Positions 24,601 through 32,115 of a stretch of 59,620 nt of DNA are shown in pieces. The notes under the pieces were generated by a model. It made no database searches. It was given only the letters and a program-made list of their open reading frames with translations, and had not been told where the DNA came from. The DNA lies in NCBI GenBank assembly GCA_002307275.1, contig DBTX01000065.1, positions 34,749 to 94,368 on the forward strand. The letters are read 5' to 3'. A program made the position numbers and the translations under genes. The DNA comes from Hungateiclostridiaceae bacterium UBA1305. GTDB taxonomy: Bacteria; Bacillota; Clostridia; Acetivibrionales; DTU013. Positions within the stretch are counted from its first letter, which is position 1, and each line of letters starts with the position of its first letter.

Positions 24601-25268
24601 CCGAGAGCAGCCAGCTGTCGATCATTCATGTCCGTAGTCTTTTCGACACCGGTTAATCCGGATTCGAATTCGACAGAGGCGTCGGCGCAGGCCATGAATT
24701 TGTTATATATTTCTTCAAGTGTCCTGACTATACCGGCTGACACAATCGCCTGTCCGACAGCATCAAAAGCAATGGAAGCGGAGGATCCAAAACTATTTGC
24801 CTTTTCCGCTGCTGCCTCCTGTTTCTGTTTCAGCACATCCATCTGACTACCGAGCTTTGATTCCTCAGTTCCGAGTGCTTCAGTATTTATTCCTGCCACA
24901 TGGAGAGCATTCCCCATACGGTTGAGTTTATCTGTCTGAGCATCAATAGAAATATTAGTCTTGTCAATCTGCTGCTGCTTTTGCAGGAGCTTGTTCTCAA
25001 GGTCGGAGGAATATGTACCGGTTTCGGATATTTCTTTTTGAACATTTTCATACTGCTGCCGTAGGACTTCAAGCTTTTTACGGGTAGCCTCTATCGCGCC
25101 TTGCTGCTTCTCGTATGCAGTTATATTCGACTGTAGTTTACCGAGTGCGTCAATCTCTTTCTGCATTTGAATGAGAGAATTTTGTGCCGATTTGAAGGTG
25201 CTATTATAACTGCCGCCAAGCTGGGCGTTCAAAGCAAATAGCAGTTCATATTCTTTTCTACTTGCCAT
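21663..25268 (-). CDS. tail tape measure protein
   Basis: A protein of 1201 residues of the TP901-type tape measure family. It has an N-terminal coiled coil, a core region with VEFESGLTGVEKTTDMNDRQ and ATRLASAGSLIGLSEPDIMA, hydrophobic helices near residues 525-590 (FVGVLGIAIAGLAAYAAA, LLGPILLVVAGVAALTAGIVAL), a long coiled coil and a C-terminal QLQIHSPSKVLWEKGKYSMS motif. It fixes tail length and can insert into the membrane. The ATG at 25268 has an AAGGAGG site. The size predicts a tail of medium length. Confidence 0.95.
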   Translation of the reverse strand: MASRKEYELLFALNAQLGGSYNSTFKSAQNSLIQMQKEIDALGKLQSNITAYEKQQGAIEATRKKLEVLRQQYENVQKEISETGTYSSDLENKLLQKQQQIDKTNISIDAQTDKLNRMGNALHVAGINTEALGTEESKLGSQMDVLKQKQEAAAEKANSFGSSASIAFDAVGQAIVSAGIVRTLEEIYNKFMACADASVEFESGLTGVEKTTDMNDRQLAALGEDIKELSTDIPVTTSELNEIAEAAGQLGIQQDSLLDFTEVMANLGVATNLSSMDASTALAKFANVVRMSADDYGRLGSVIVDLGNKGASTESEIVEMATRLASAGSLIGLSEPDIMAVASALSSLGIEAEAGGSAISKLMKEFEVMVQTGAPALEKFAKVAGMSADDFSIAWGKNPVEALGAFIDGLGRIDATGGSAVATLEGLGVTEIRMSNAVLSLASSGGILNDSLAVANKAWKENTALTIEAEKRYATTESQFKMMQDGYNNLKIAIGDNYTPTLKELYEAGNQVLGGMTEFVQQHPTLVKAVTAFVGVLGIAIAGLAAYAAAAKIATLFTAAFTTAAGVSLLGPILLVVAGVAALTAGIVALSGAMKGQLDETWELTAASRDQYKELQELNDEYKNAKEVYGETSYEAQQLKWQIDDLTKEYEGSKQTLEEYTTAHENLMKNYQEMSGSHEESAAKIDTEQKSVLALIQKLDELISTTDGATKNQQAILAIIDALNKSVPELALSFDDVANASDGFIDSLYDIAKAQAAQLALEDKWGEYIDRVGQQDALKQAKEAAEANAKIAQEEYTVAKKAWEDKVDLYKYSSGFDGGWGMIIGTKEEGAAMDAAKKQMDEYNTALAETSKAYNENAADIEDLEGAFKDFQAAQDEAAVSGENISVVIKDITDKVADLAVKYNEAYTAALDSIEGQYSLWDKAAKVVATNAGAMNDALESQISYWKKYNDNLAGLTDRSADIEGLSEMLSSFADGSKESVNAVAGMAKASDSDLKEMVKNWQTLRTEQETVADKLANLETDFKDTMDTLQKELETTVGKMRLDDKAAQSGKSTIQGFIDGAENMIPEVQAAYKKIADAAIAAIDAQLQIHSPSKVLWEKGKYSMSGFIGGVEAMEPDVAEAMRSAANTGADAFTANAINAEGGGSGVSISLDYSPQYDLGDGNSTSDIEAILRTHDNNLRDILLDLLESVGIDAKRRAYV

Positions 25269-25285
25269 AATTGTCCTCCTTCAAA

Positions 25286-25471
25286 TCATTTTTTCTTACG
25301 GCGTTTCTCCTGCTCGGCTACGATCTGGTTGCTGGTTCCTATCCATTTCGTAAATTCCGAGAGGGGGAGAGATAACCAAAATGGCACAGGCGTATTATTC
25401 GTCTGTGCCATTATAAGGCTTTGTTTCCGGAGCCATTTGCCTCTATCACCGATTACGACTCCGATTTCAGC
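25286..25471 (-). CDS. frameshift extension of tail assembly chaperone (E'-like)
   Basis: A frame of 61 codons with no start of its own at the right place. It is reached from the upstream gene by a -1 shift at 25471-25477. It reads from AEIGVVIGDRGKWL through FWLSLPLSEFTKWIGTSNQI to a basic end (EKRRKKK). The full fusion would be 181 residues (25286-25830). In P2, lambda and most tailed phages the short and long chaperones made in this way bind the tape measure protein during tail assembly. Confidence 0.8.
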   Translation of the reverse strand, partial: AEIGVVIGDRGKWLRKQSLIMAQTNNTPVPFWLSLPLSEFTKWIGTSNQIVAEQEKRRKKK

Positions 25472-25830
25472 AAAAAAGAGCGTGCCGCGCTCCTTATACG
25501 GTTATAGTCAGCGATTGGCATTTTGCCGAAAAAGTCAGCTCCAATACCCTCAGTGCAAGCTCTGGCACACATACGTACTAGGTACTCACCTGAGAAAGCG
25601 GGAACGATGATCGCCTTACCGAGCTGCTGTAATTCGTTTTCGATTGCAAGGGCATCGTTACCTGTGAGCCTATCCCAGTTGAAAGTTACTTCGTTAAAGT
25701 TTTTGCCGTCATATTCATACGTCTTGCGGAATTTATAGGTGAATGAATCCCCACTATTAGCAGCCTCTTTGTTTGCTACAGATAATTCCTCGGGGTCGAT
25801 GGCAATATTGCTTTTTGTAGCATCGCTCAT
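25453..25830 (-). CDS. tail assembly chaperone (P2 gpE-like)
   Basis: A protein of 125 residues from the ATG at 25830 (AAAAGGAG site). It lies between tail tube and tape measure genes, the invariable site of the chaperone. The body (FTYKFRKTYEYDGKNFNEVTFNWDRLTGNDALAIE) is like Firmicutes myophage E proteins. Near the 3' end the codons TCT TTT TTG contain a T-TTT-TTG slippery heptamer, from which a fraction of ribosomes should shift into the E'-like frame. Confidence 0.85.
   Translation of the reverse strand: MSDATKSNIAIDPEELSVANKEAANSGDSFTYKFRKTYEYDGKNFNEVTFNWDRLTGNDALAIENELQQLGKAIIVPAFSGEYLVRMCARACTEGIGADFFGKMPIADYNRIRSAARSFLLKSES
25471..25477 (-). other. programmed -1 ribosomal frameshift site
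   Basis: Minus-strand heptamer T-TTT-TTG matches X-XXY-YYZ in the zero frame of the chaperone gene. After a slip the next codons are GCT GAA ATC, opening a 61-codon frame. The zero frame stops six codons after the site. Position and arrangement match the conserved tail-chaperone frameshift. Confidence 0.75.
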
Positions 25831-25898
25831 GAAATAATCTCCTTTTATTTTATACACAGATTCGCCCAGGATGGATTTCTCCGTCCTGGGCACATTTG

Positions 25899-26417
25899 TT
25901 ATTTACCGAGTACACGCCTCACGTCTGCAAGGTAGTCTACTCCGTTGATATAGCATATGAAATTGAGCTGGTCTATCTCCCTGACCTTCACGCCGTCAAT
26001 GTAGGTCGCCCAGTAGCGAACTGCATACTGGCCGGAGCCATTTGATGGAGAGGCAGGAGCGACGGATCCACCGGCGTCTACCTTCGGCACAACCACAAAG
26101 ATGTGCTTTACCCCCTGCATGTTGACAGCGCCTGCAACGGTGTCCTCATTCTGCTGAGCGATACGCAGGTCAATGGTATGTCTGCGAGGTTCGGAAAGCC
26201 TTATTGTGTGTGTCGTGAGCGTCCGGAAGTTGAGCGTCAATGTCATGGCTTCATAGTGTCCGGGAAGGACAGCCTCCACATTACCGGCTATGCCGGCACC
26301 TGAGATTGACTGCACGAGCGAGGTCAAATCAGGAAGTGTTGCCGTTGCGATACCAGCATACTCTGAACCATTTTCATATACCGCGAAATTTATTACACTT
26401 TCGTCAAAGGTTGGCAT
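25899..26417 (-). CDS. major tail tube protein (P2 FII-like)
   Basis: A protein of 172 residues. MPTFDESVINFAVYENGSEY and the segment LPGHYEAMTLTLNFRTLTTH are typical of phage major tail tube (FII) proteins, which stack to form the inner tube of a contractile tail. It follows the sheath gene by 17 bases, the normal order FI-FII. An AAGGAGG site precedes the ATG at 26417. Confidence 0.9.
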   Translation of the reverse strand: MPTFDESVINFAVYENGSEYAGIATATLPDLTSLVQSISGAGIAGNVEAVLPGHYEAMTLTLNFRTLTTHTIRLSEPRRHTIDLRIAQQNEDTVAGAVNMQGVKHIFVVVPKVDAGGSVAPASPSNGSGQYAVRYWATYIDGVKVREIDQLNFICYINGVDYLADVRRVLGK

Positions 26418-26434
26418 TTGTTATTCCTCCTTCC

Positions 26435-27862
26435 TTAACCCTGCAGCGCAGTGGTTACATAGCTTGCATCGTACTCAAGTACGAAGTCAATTTCCTGTGC
26501 CGGGCTGGGCGGGGTTATGTAAATGTGAATTTTGATTTGACCGGCCATAAGGTTGGTGAGAGAATTTTCGTCCTCCCTGAACTCAGCGCGAGCACCAAGC
26601 AGATACTCGCCGCCAACCAAGCCATTGAGCCAAATGTTTGCAGTGTCCATGATGGAATCAATGAGCCTGCGGTTCATCGGCAAATCAAGTTTACTCCAAA
26701 ATGTGATTATCAGGGTGTTGCCTACCCAGTCAAACATTCTGGACACGGGAATGATGTAGTCCTTCACATCAGTGCTGGCCGGATAGCAAGCAGTGTAGTT
26801 ACCCCATGCTACAAAACCGCCCATGAAGTTGAGTGCGGTCACAATGCCGGCTGCATTAAGGATGTTCGCCTGCGCCAGTGTCAACTTGACTTCTGTTCCA
26901 GCAGCAACCACAAGAGAATCGCACTGCAATCCTTTGTTTGAAGGGCTTTCATTCGGTGTACCGCCGTTGCCGGTGTCGACCTGAGCCATCAGCCCCGCGA
27001 GCTGGGTAGAATAGTGAAACGCACGAGCACCGAGCTTAAGCATTGGCCAGCATACAATCTCATCCTCGTCTGTGAAATTGTTGCTGGCTTTGAGAGCGGT
27101 CACCTCGCTGTATTGATCGGCACCTCCGGACGCAGCAGTACTGATGTCAATCAGAGCCTTCGCTTTGAACATCCCGTTGATACCTGCTGCTTTGGTAGCC
27201 ATTACGGCAGCAACACCGCTATTGTCGGAATGTCCCGGCGCACAAATGAGGTCGGGCACAATGCCCACCGATGTCAAACATTTTTCGATATTCTCCAATC
27301 CCGTTGCGACAGCCGAATTGTCAACAGATGCAGGTGTCACAGCGTTATAGGCAACACTGATTGATGTTTCAGTATAATGTCCTCCATCAGACAGCAATTC
27401 GATGACCAGGTATTCGCCATCGTAATAGGTGTCGTAAACTGTATCCTTGACGTAAGCCGTACCCGTACCACCTGCCACCTTTACCACCAGCGAAGCGTCA
27501 TTGATAGCCTCAATGGGTAGTTTTACCTTGTGGTCACTCACTGCTTTGTCTGCTGCCGCCACAGTGGATTTCATTGTCGCAGGATCGAGTAGGTTCAAAA
27601 AAATGACCGGCTGGCAGCCGTACAACTTAAAATGCGAATACATGAATTCGCAAAGGTTGTACTTTGTCCAGTCGTCGGAATATCCGAGTTTCTCAACGGC
27701 TTCCTCAAAGCTTGTACAAAGCATAGGTTCGCTTACAGTTGCAGGGGATTCCGCATTCTGAACAGGAGCAGCACCGATAACAAACGGTATGCTGACCTTG
27801 GCAGCTATGGGAGTGCCCGCGCTTGTTGCCTGCTCGGATACATATACTCCATGATTTGGCAT
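26435..27862 (-). CDS. tail sheath protein (P2 FI-like)
   Basis: A protein of 475 residues. It begins MPNHGVYVSEQATS like other sheath proteins, contains SIPFVIGAAPVQ and ends with the conserved C-terminal domain FMGGFVAWGNYTACYPAST ... DWVGNTLIITFWSKLDLPMNRRLIDSI. The sheath contracts to drive the tube through the cell envelope, so the phage is a myovirus. An AAGGAGG site lies upstream of the ATG. Confidence 0.95.
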   Translation of the reverse strand: MPNHGVYVSEQATSAGTPIAAKVSIPFVIGAAPVQNAESPATVSEPMLCTSFEEAVEKLGYSDDWTKYNLCEFMYSHFKLYGCQPVIFLNLLDPATMKSTVAAADKAVSDHKVKLPIEAINDASLVVKVAGGTGTAYVKDTVYDTYYDGEYLVIELLSDGGHYTETSISVAYNAVTPASVDNSAVATGLENIEKCLTSVGIVPDLICAPGHSDNSGVAAVMATKAAGINGMFKAKALIDISTAASGGADQYSEVTALKASNNFTDEDEIVCWPMLKLGARAFHYSTQLAGLMAQVDTGNGGTPNESPSNKGLQCDSLVVAAGTEVKLTLAQANILNAAGIVTALNFMGGFVAWGNYTACYPASTDVKDYIIPVSRMFDWVGNTLIITFWSKLDLPMNRRLIDSIMDTANIWLNGLVGGEYLLGARAEFREDENSLTNLMAGQIKIHIYITPPSPAQEIDFVLEYDASYVTTALQG

Positions 27863-27876
27863 TTTTTATTTCCTCC

Positions 27877-28242
27877 TTATTTTGATTTCAGGCTGGTCGC
27901 CAGTTTATTGTAATTTACATTAAGCAGGTTTCCGGCCTGTTTGACTTTTACACGGTCCTCCGCAAGTGTTTCCCTCGTGACGATCAGCTTTGCTATCAGC
28001 GGGTACTTCTCAACGGCAGTAGAAAGAGAGGCAAGAGCCTTTTCCTTCGTTCCGCTGTAAACAGTGCCCGACTGAATAACACCGCGTATGTTCGGCCCAA
28101 GATAAACGCAAAAACTGCCAGCATCGCCGGCAGCTTCTTTTTCCTTCGGACTCGTATTCGTTTCATCGGTCACAGGTTCTGCGACCGGCACAACCTCTGC
28201 GACTTCATCAGCAGCAGGAGCTGGTTTATCTTTTACAGCCAT
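27877..28242 (-). CDS. small phage protein upstream of the sheath
   Basis: A protein of 121 residues from the ATG at 28242 (GGGAGGT site). The first 45 residues are rich in Ala, Val, Pro and Glu and probably unfolded. The remainder (SFCVYLGPNIRGVIQSGTVYSGTKEKALASLSTAVEKYPLIAKLIV) recurs in myophage tail clusters at this position. It may be a tail-sheath accessory. The function is unknown. It overlaps the upstream gene by ten bases. Confidence 0.65.
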   Translation of the reverse strand: MAVKDKPAPAADEVAEVVPVAEPVTDETNTSPKEKEAAGDAGSFCVYLGPNIRGVIQSGTVYSGTKEKALASLSTAVEKYPLIAKLIVTRETLAEDRVKVKQAGNLLNVNYNKLATSLKSK

Positions 28243-28724
28243 TGTGATACCTCCCTTGTAACTGCCGGGAGCTTCCATGTGCTCACCATTTCCCCGGCGT
28301 AGTAGGGAGCGATGTCATCGGGATATATCAATGTTTCAAGCCCGACAGTTAAGTCAAGTTCAAATTGACGCCCGATGACCACCTGTTCTAACAGGTGGAT
28401 GCGCAGTCGCTCCATTAGGTTGACCAGCATGAGCGAGCCCTCTTCCTCGTCATCGTTGTAAACGCAGAAGATGGACCGCACGACTGCCGAGGCAGAGACA
28501 TTTTCACCAGAGGGCTGAATGTCCCGCCCGGTAATCAGTTGATGGATAATGTACGGGGCTTTCTTTTGCGCCGAACTGCTATCCTTGAGGCGCATTAGGT
28601 AGACCTCCGCTGCACGATATCCTTGTTCAGTATCGCCTTTTTGGAGTCGCACAGGCATGATGATGTCTCCGGTGACTTCTTTTGTGACAATCTTTAATTG
28701 TTCAAGTAAAGTAATCCGGTTCAC
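28233..28724 (-). CDS. phage tail terminator/completion-like protein
   Basis: A protein of 163 residues, in the place of the tail terminator between gpZ-like and sheath genes. It has an alpha/beta pattern (LEQLKIVTKEVTGDIIMPVRLQ, MERLRIHLLEQVVIGRQFELDLTVG, YYAGEMVSTWKLPAVTREV) typical of Firmicutes myophage structural proteins at this place. Naming as terminator is inference from gene order. Stop and start overlap by one base with the upstream gene. Confidence 0.65.
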   Translation of the reverse strand: MNRITLLEQLKIVTKEVTGDIIMPVRLQKGDTEQGYRAAEVYLMRLKDSSSAQKKAPYIIHQLITGRDIQPSGENVSASAVVRSIFCVYNDDEEEGSLMLVNLMERLRIHLLEQVVIGRQFELDLTVGLETLIYPDDIAPYYAGEMVSTWKLPAVTREVSQWL

Positions 28725-29302
28725 TATCTACCACCCCATCCATTCATTACTCTGGTGATCTCGTGTTCGATACGGTCTTCGTAGGTCTTTCGGATTTCCT
28801 CGTCCATCTTGTCGACGGTTTCTTCTCTGGCATAGAACGCCTGGACTGCTGAAGGACCATAAATCTCTTTAATAGGCAGCCTCGATTCGGATTCCCTTTC
28901 AAAGATTCCGCGATGGCCTCCGACATTTGCAATAAAGGCATGTTCAAGAGCTTTCTTTGCATTGCTTCGGAGTACCCTTGCTGATACATTGCCATCCTTG
29001 CCGACCTGGGTGTCAAACCGGATCAGCGGGATAACATTACCACGATATCCGAAAGTAACCTCAAAAGAGCCTTTACCATCTTTTACAATGGTGTTAATAT
29101 GCCTTGTGTTGCTTTTGAGCTGGTCCTGTCCGATAGCGTATTCCTCGGACACAATCCGCATGCCTACGGTGAGTCCGTGCTGTGCGGCTCTCTTGATAGC
29201 GCTGCCCACAGCCCGGTATATACCGTCCGGAATTCCTGCGAGCAGCTTCTGAGCACGGTCGAGTTTTTTGTCGTCAAAGTCGAAGTAAATAGCTCCACTC
29301 AT
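28724..29302 (-). CDS. prophage minor tail protein Z-like
   Basis: A protein of 192 residues with the gpZ-like pattern (DDKKLDRAQKLLAGIPDGIYRAVGSAIKRAAQHGLTVGMRI). It ends in a charged helix (EEIRKTYEDRIEHEITRVM). In lambda, gpZ acts in tail completion and head-tail joining. It overlaps neighbours by 1-4 bases within the head-tail junction genes. Confidence 0.8.
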   Translation of the reverse strand: MSGAIYFDFDDKKLDRAQKLLAGIPDGIYRAVGSAIKRAAQHGLTVGMRIVSEEYAIGQDQLKSNTRHINTIVKDGKGSFEVTFGYRGNVIPLIRFDTQVGKDGNVSARVLRSNAKKALEHAFIANVGGHRGIFERESESRLPIKEIYGPSAVQAFYAREETVDKMDEEIRKTYEDRIEHEITRVMNGWGGR

Positions 29303-29673
29303 TCGTCAATCGCCTCCAATTCCAAACGGATCATGCCACCGGAACAGGATGAGGCTGCTACGGTAAAGTTTCGAAAAAAAGCTGGGCCGTCGCTTATTTT
29401 TATCTTCATTCCTTTTTCCGGTACAACGCCGCCAAGGTCGGAGGCGGCACAATGCAAAATGCCGGAAACAAGGAATAATCCTTGTGCATGGTCAGATACG
29501 AGTTGCCTCCGGTCCTTCTCTTTCAGGCTTGTCAATGTGATTGGTATGCCGTTATGGTTTTCTCCATCATATGTCACGCCGTCATAGATAACCTTGTTCA
29601 ACTCTGCAAACTCACCTGCGTTCAGAAACACATTCTTGTTGTCTGCCTCGACCATATCCTTGAAGCCGCTCAT
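29299..29673 (-). CDS. head-tail joining protein (FII-like position)
   Basis: A protein of 124 residues: MSGFKDMVEADNKNVFLNAG followed by a beta-rich domain (ISDGPAFFRNFTVAASSCSGGMIRLELEA). This type is found after the capsid gene in Firmicutes myophages with lambda-like heads and is probably the connector equivalent to lambda FII. It overlaps by four bases on both sides. Confidence 0.7.
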   Translation of the reverse strand: MSGFKDMVEADNKNVFLNAGEFAELNKVIYDGVTYDGENHNGIPITLTSLKEKDRRQLVSDHAQGLFLVSGILHCAASDLGGVVPEKGMKIKISDGPAFFRNFTVAASSCSGGMIRLELEAIDE

Positions 29674-30176
29674 ATAACGGGATCCTCAGCGGAAAGAGCG
29701 GGAGGAGTCTCGCCATCATCGATCTCATCCTCGGTATCACTGGACTTCTTGTCATCGGTAACCTCCTCGTTAGAATCGTCACCGGCGTCCTCATCCTTCT
29801 TGCTGAAATACTCGTCCAGAGCAGCTACCATTACGTCTTTCGACATGCCGACCCTGTAGCTTAGCCCATACTTTTTCAAAAGTTCTTTCAGTTCATCGGC
29901 TCTCATCTTGGAATTGTAGGACGGTTTCCCGCCCTCATTTCCTTCCGGTGCGGCTTTACCCGTCTCGGTTTTGTTCTCTCCACTATCGGGAGTTGAAACA
30001 GCCTTGCCGGGGTTTTCATCGGTGGTGACATAAGCAGCGACTCCGAGAGTAACAAGGCGGTCGGCTTTGGCGTCATCTACCTCAAATGGAGGGTCGCCGG
30101 CAGACTTCGGATAGACACTTCTCGCTCCAGGAGCCTTGTGGCCATAGGTGCCGTTCACTATCTTGATAAGCTTCAT
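29670..30176 (-). CDS. phage protein with LEM/SAP-like helix pair (FI-like position)
   Basis: A protein of 168 residues. The N-terminus (MKLIKIVNGTYGHKAPGARSV) is a small beta domain. The centre is low-complexity (TPDSGENKTETGKAAPEGNEGG). Residues around 90-125 (MRADELKELLKKYGLSYRVGMSKDVMVAALDEYF) form a helix-extension-helix like Rho-N/SAP domains that bind nucleic acid. A long acidic tail follows. The position directly after the capsid gene matches lambda FI, which helps packaging. Role inferred. Confidence 0.6.
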   Translation of the reverse strand: MKLIKIVNGTYGHKAPGARSVYPKSAGDPPFEVDDAKADRLVTLGVAAYVTTDENPGKAVSTPDSGENKTETGKAAPEGNEGGKPSYNSKMRADELKELLKKYGLSYRVGMSKDVMVAALDEYFSKKDEDAGDDSNEEVTDDKKSSDTEDEIDDGETPPALSAEDPVI

Positions 30177-30203
30177 GAATTTACTCCTTTCCGGTTAGTG
30201 ACC

Positions 30204-31277
30204 TTATAATACTACGTCAGCCGCATAAATCCATGGGGATTTCTGCAGGGGCGCAGCGAGCGGTCGGGAACCAAGTCTCAGCTTACGGGTGTCCTTATCA
30301 CGGTCAACCACGAATTTCGGGACACGCTTCATGGCGAAAGTGTGGAACTGTTCGTCCGGTTCAATCTGGCTGATCTGAGCGTACATCATGTGTCCGCAAT
30401 TAGGAGCAGTAACCATTGCACTCTTTGCAGGGAAGAATTTCTGAGTTGTGCCGGCAGTGTCCACATAGGTCTCGCGGACAGAGAATATATCCAACTCGAA
30501 GCCGGAGAAGTTCAACCTTCCCAGCCATGAAACGCCGGGAGTTGTGATTTTCGGTGCAATCTGCCCGAATTCCATTCTCCTGTTGTCAAGCTTCTTGGCG
30601 ATGGTTTCATCCGACAAGACAAAATTTGCTGCAGTGGATCCGAGTATGAGATCAGCAGCAGCCAATCCTCTGTCGGCTAATGATCCGCACATAGCCTCTA
30701 TGTCACCCCAGAAGTCGCCATTGGTGTCGTCCCACTGGTCACCTGCGGTGTAGATAGCAGGGTTGCTTCCGGATGTGTCGTAGAAGAACACATCATATGT
30801 CTTGCCAACGGTTGCGTTGTCGATGTAGGCTGTCATGGTGCAGCCGTTGTTGATCATAGTCTGGACTGCCATCCATTCCTCACGTCGTGTGATACGCCTG
30901 TCGAGGTCGGACAGGTCGCGAAGGTGCAAAGCCCTTGCACGTTCTGCCTGGGTTGAACCAGAGAACAGAGCCTCGCCAAATCCGCGCCTCTGCAAATCAT
31001 CCAGTGTCAGCATACGAGAAGGCAGGATGCTGGGCGTCTCGAATTCGTGCACTTCATATCCGCCGCGAGCGATAGGGATATCACCGGCACGGGGCACTAC
31101 AAACGGAGCGAGCCTGCGGTCTCCATCCTGATACTCAACCAATACCTTGTCGGCGGCAAAGATGTCGGCGGCTCCGGTAGGAAAGTAACGGTCGCGGAAA
31201 AAGGTCATCTGCGGAACAATTGACTGCACCATACCCGCCATGTAGTAGCTGTCGAATAAATCAATGTTTTGTGGCAT
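30204..31277 (-). CDS. major capsid protein (lambda gpE-like)
   Basis: A protein of 357 residues of the phage major capsid protein E family: FFRDRYFPTGAADIFAADKVLVEYQDGDRRLAPFV near the start, then LTLDDLQRRGFGE, and TKFRD-type C-terminal strands. It forms the HK97-fold shell. The gene lies after the decoration protein gene, as in lambda (D-E). An AGGAGG site precedes the ATG at 31277. Confidence 0.95.
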   Translation of the reverse strand: MPQNIDLFDSYYMAGMVQSIVPQMTFFRDRYFPTGAADIFAADKVLVEYQDGDRRLAPFVVPRAGDIPIARGGYEVHEFETPSILPSRMLTLDDLQRRGFGEALFSGSTQAERARALHLRDLSDLDRRITRREEWMAVQTMINNGCTMTAYIDNATVGKTYDVFFYDTSGSNPAIYTAGDQWDDTNGDFWGDIEAMCGSLADRGLAAADLILGSTAANFVLSDETIAKKLDNRRMEFGQIAPKITTPGVSWLGRLNFSGFELDIFSVRETYVDTAGTTQKFFPAKSAMVTAPNCGHMMYAQISQIEPDEQFHTFAMKRVPKFVVDRDKDTRKLRLGSRPLAAPLQKSPWIYAADVVL

Positions 31278-31297
31278 TTTTCATATACCTCCTTAAG

Positions 31298-31696
31298 TTA
31301 CGCCAACACCGTGCCGAGATAGATGCCGCGCTCACGCAGCTTGTCCTTATCTGCCTCGATCATGGTGTATGCGGTTTTAACGGTAAGTGCGTCTGCATTG
31401 AAGCAGCCTGCGGTGAATACCGCTGCATTTACATCAGCAGCTGTCCCGACATCCATATCATCACAAAGGATGCAATCGGGGGTGAGGGTCTCGTTCTCTA
31501 CGGCAGTTGTGCCGAGGATAACAAGTTTTCCGTCCCCGGCAGAGCCGGAGGACTTTGCAAGCACAGTACCGCGTACAAGGGCCGCGGCTGCAGCAAGCTT
31601 TCTGATGACGCCGGAGTTGACATGAATCGCAGGCGTTACGCCAGCAATCAGCTTGTCATACTCCACTTCACCGACTTTTCTGTTCAAATGTGACAT
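31298..31696 (-). CDS. head decoration protein (lambda gpD-like)
   Basis: A protein of 132 residues of the HDPD family (GVTPAIHVNSGVIRKLAAAAALVRGTVLAKSS). gpD trimers lock the expanded capsid. The start ATG at 31696 is preferred because AGGAGG lies ten bases upstream; a GTG at 31702 is possible. The ribosome site lies inside the end of the protease gene. Confidence 0.9.
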   Translation of the reverse strand: MSHLNRKVGEVEYDKLIAGVTPAIHVNSGVIRKLAAAAALVRGTVLAKSSGSAGDGKLVILGTTAVENETLTPDCILCDDMDVGTAADVNAAVFTAGCFNADALTVKTAYTMIEADKDKLRERGIYLGTVLA

Positions 31697-31698
31697 TT

Positions 31699-32115
31699 TC
31701 ACTTATCCTCCTTGTTCTGAATTTTCTTGGCGTCTGCACGTCCTGCCGCCATTCGCTGTTCAGGTGTAAGCGGTTTGTCGTCTTCACCAGCAGCAGGAGC
31801 CGCCTTAACATCACCTGCACCTGAGGCTTTGAAATCCTCATCCATATTGCCGAGGGTTTCCTTGCCTTTCTTTGCAGCGGTTTGAGCTGCACGGAAAGCA
31901 AGTTCCTGAGCTGTGCAGGCTGTTTTACCATACTTGGCCTCTTTTACGGTTTCGTCATCGTACAAGGCAGATATAGAATCAATCTCCTCGATACGCTTAC
32001 GTTCTGCCTCAACTGCGGTTCCGGCTTGTGTGGACACAGCGGCCTTGGCCTCAGTCATCAGCGTGTCTGCAAGCTCCGGGTTTTCTGTGCGGAGCTCTTC
32101 AAGATTTTTTGCCAT
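31699..32115 (-). CDS. nested scaffold protein (lambda Nu3-like) from an internal start
   Basis: An in-frame internal ATG at 32115 has a perfect AAGGAGG site seven bases upstream, inside the protease gene. It would yield 138 residues, starting MAKNLEELRTENPELADTLM, helical and charged, ending in a Lys/Asp-rich tail. Lambda makes its scaffold Nu3 by the same nested start in gene C. Scaffold shapes the procapsid and is removed by the protease. Confidence 0.75.
   Translation of the reverse strand: MAKNLEELRTENPELADTLMTEAKAAVSTQAGTAVEAERKRIEEIDSISALYDDETVKEAKYGKTACTAQELAFRAAQTAAKKGKETLGNMDEDFKASGAGDVKAAPAAGEDDKPLTPEQRMAAGRADAKKIQNKEDK

Noticed and set aside
26240..26941. Plus-strand frame of 233 codons over sheath and tube genes
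   Set aside because: Antisense to sheath and tube genes with clear family patterns.
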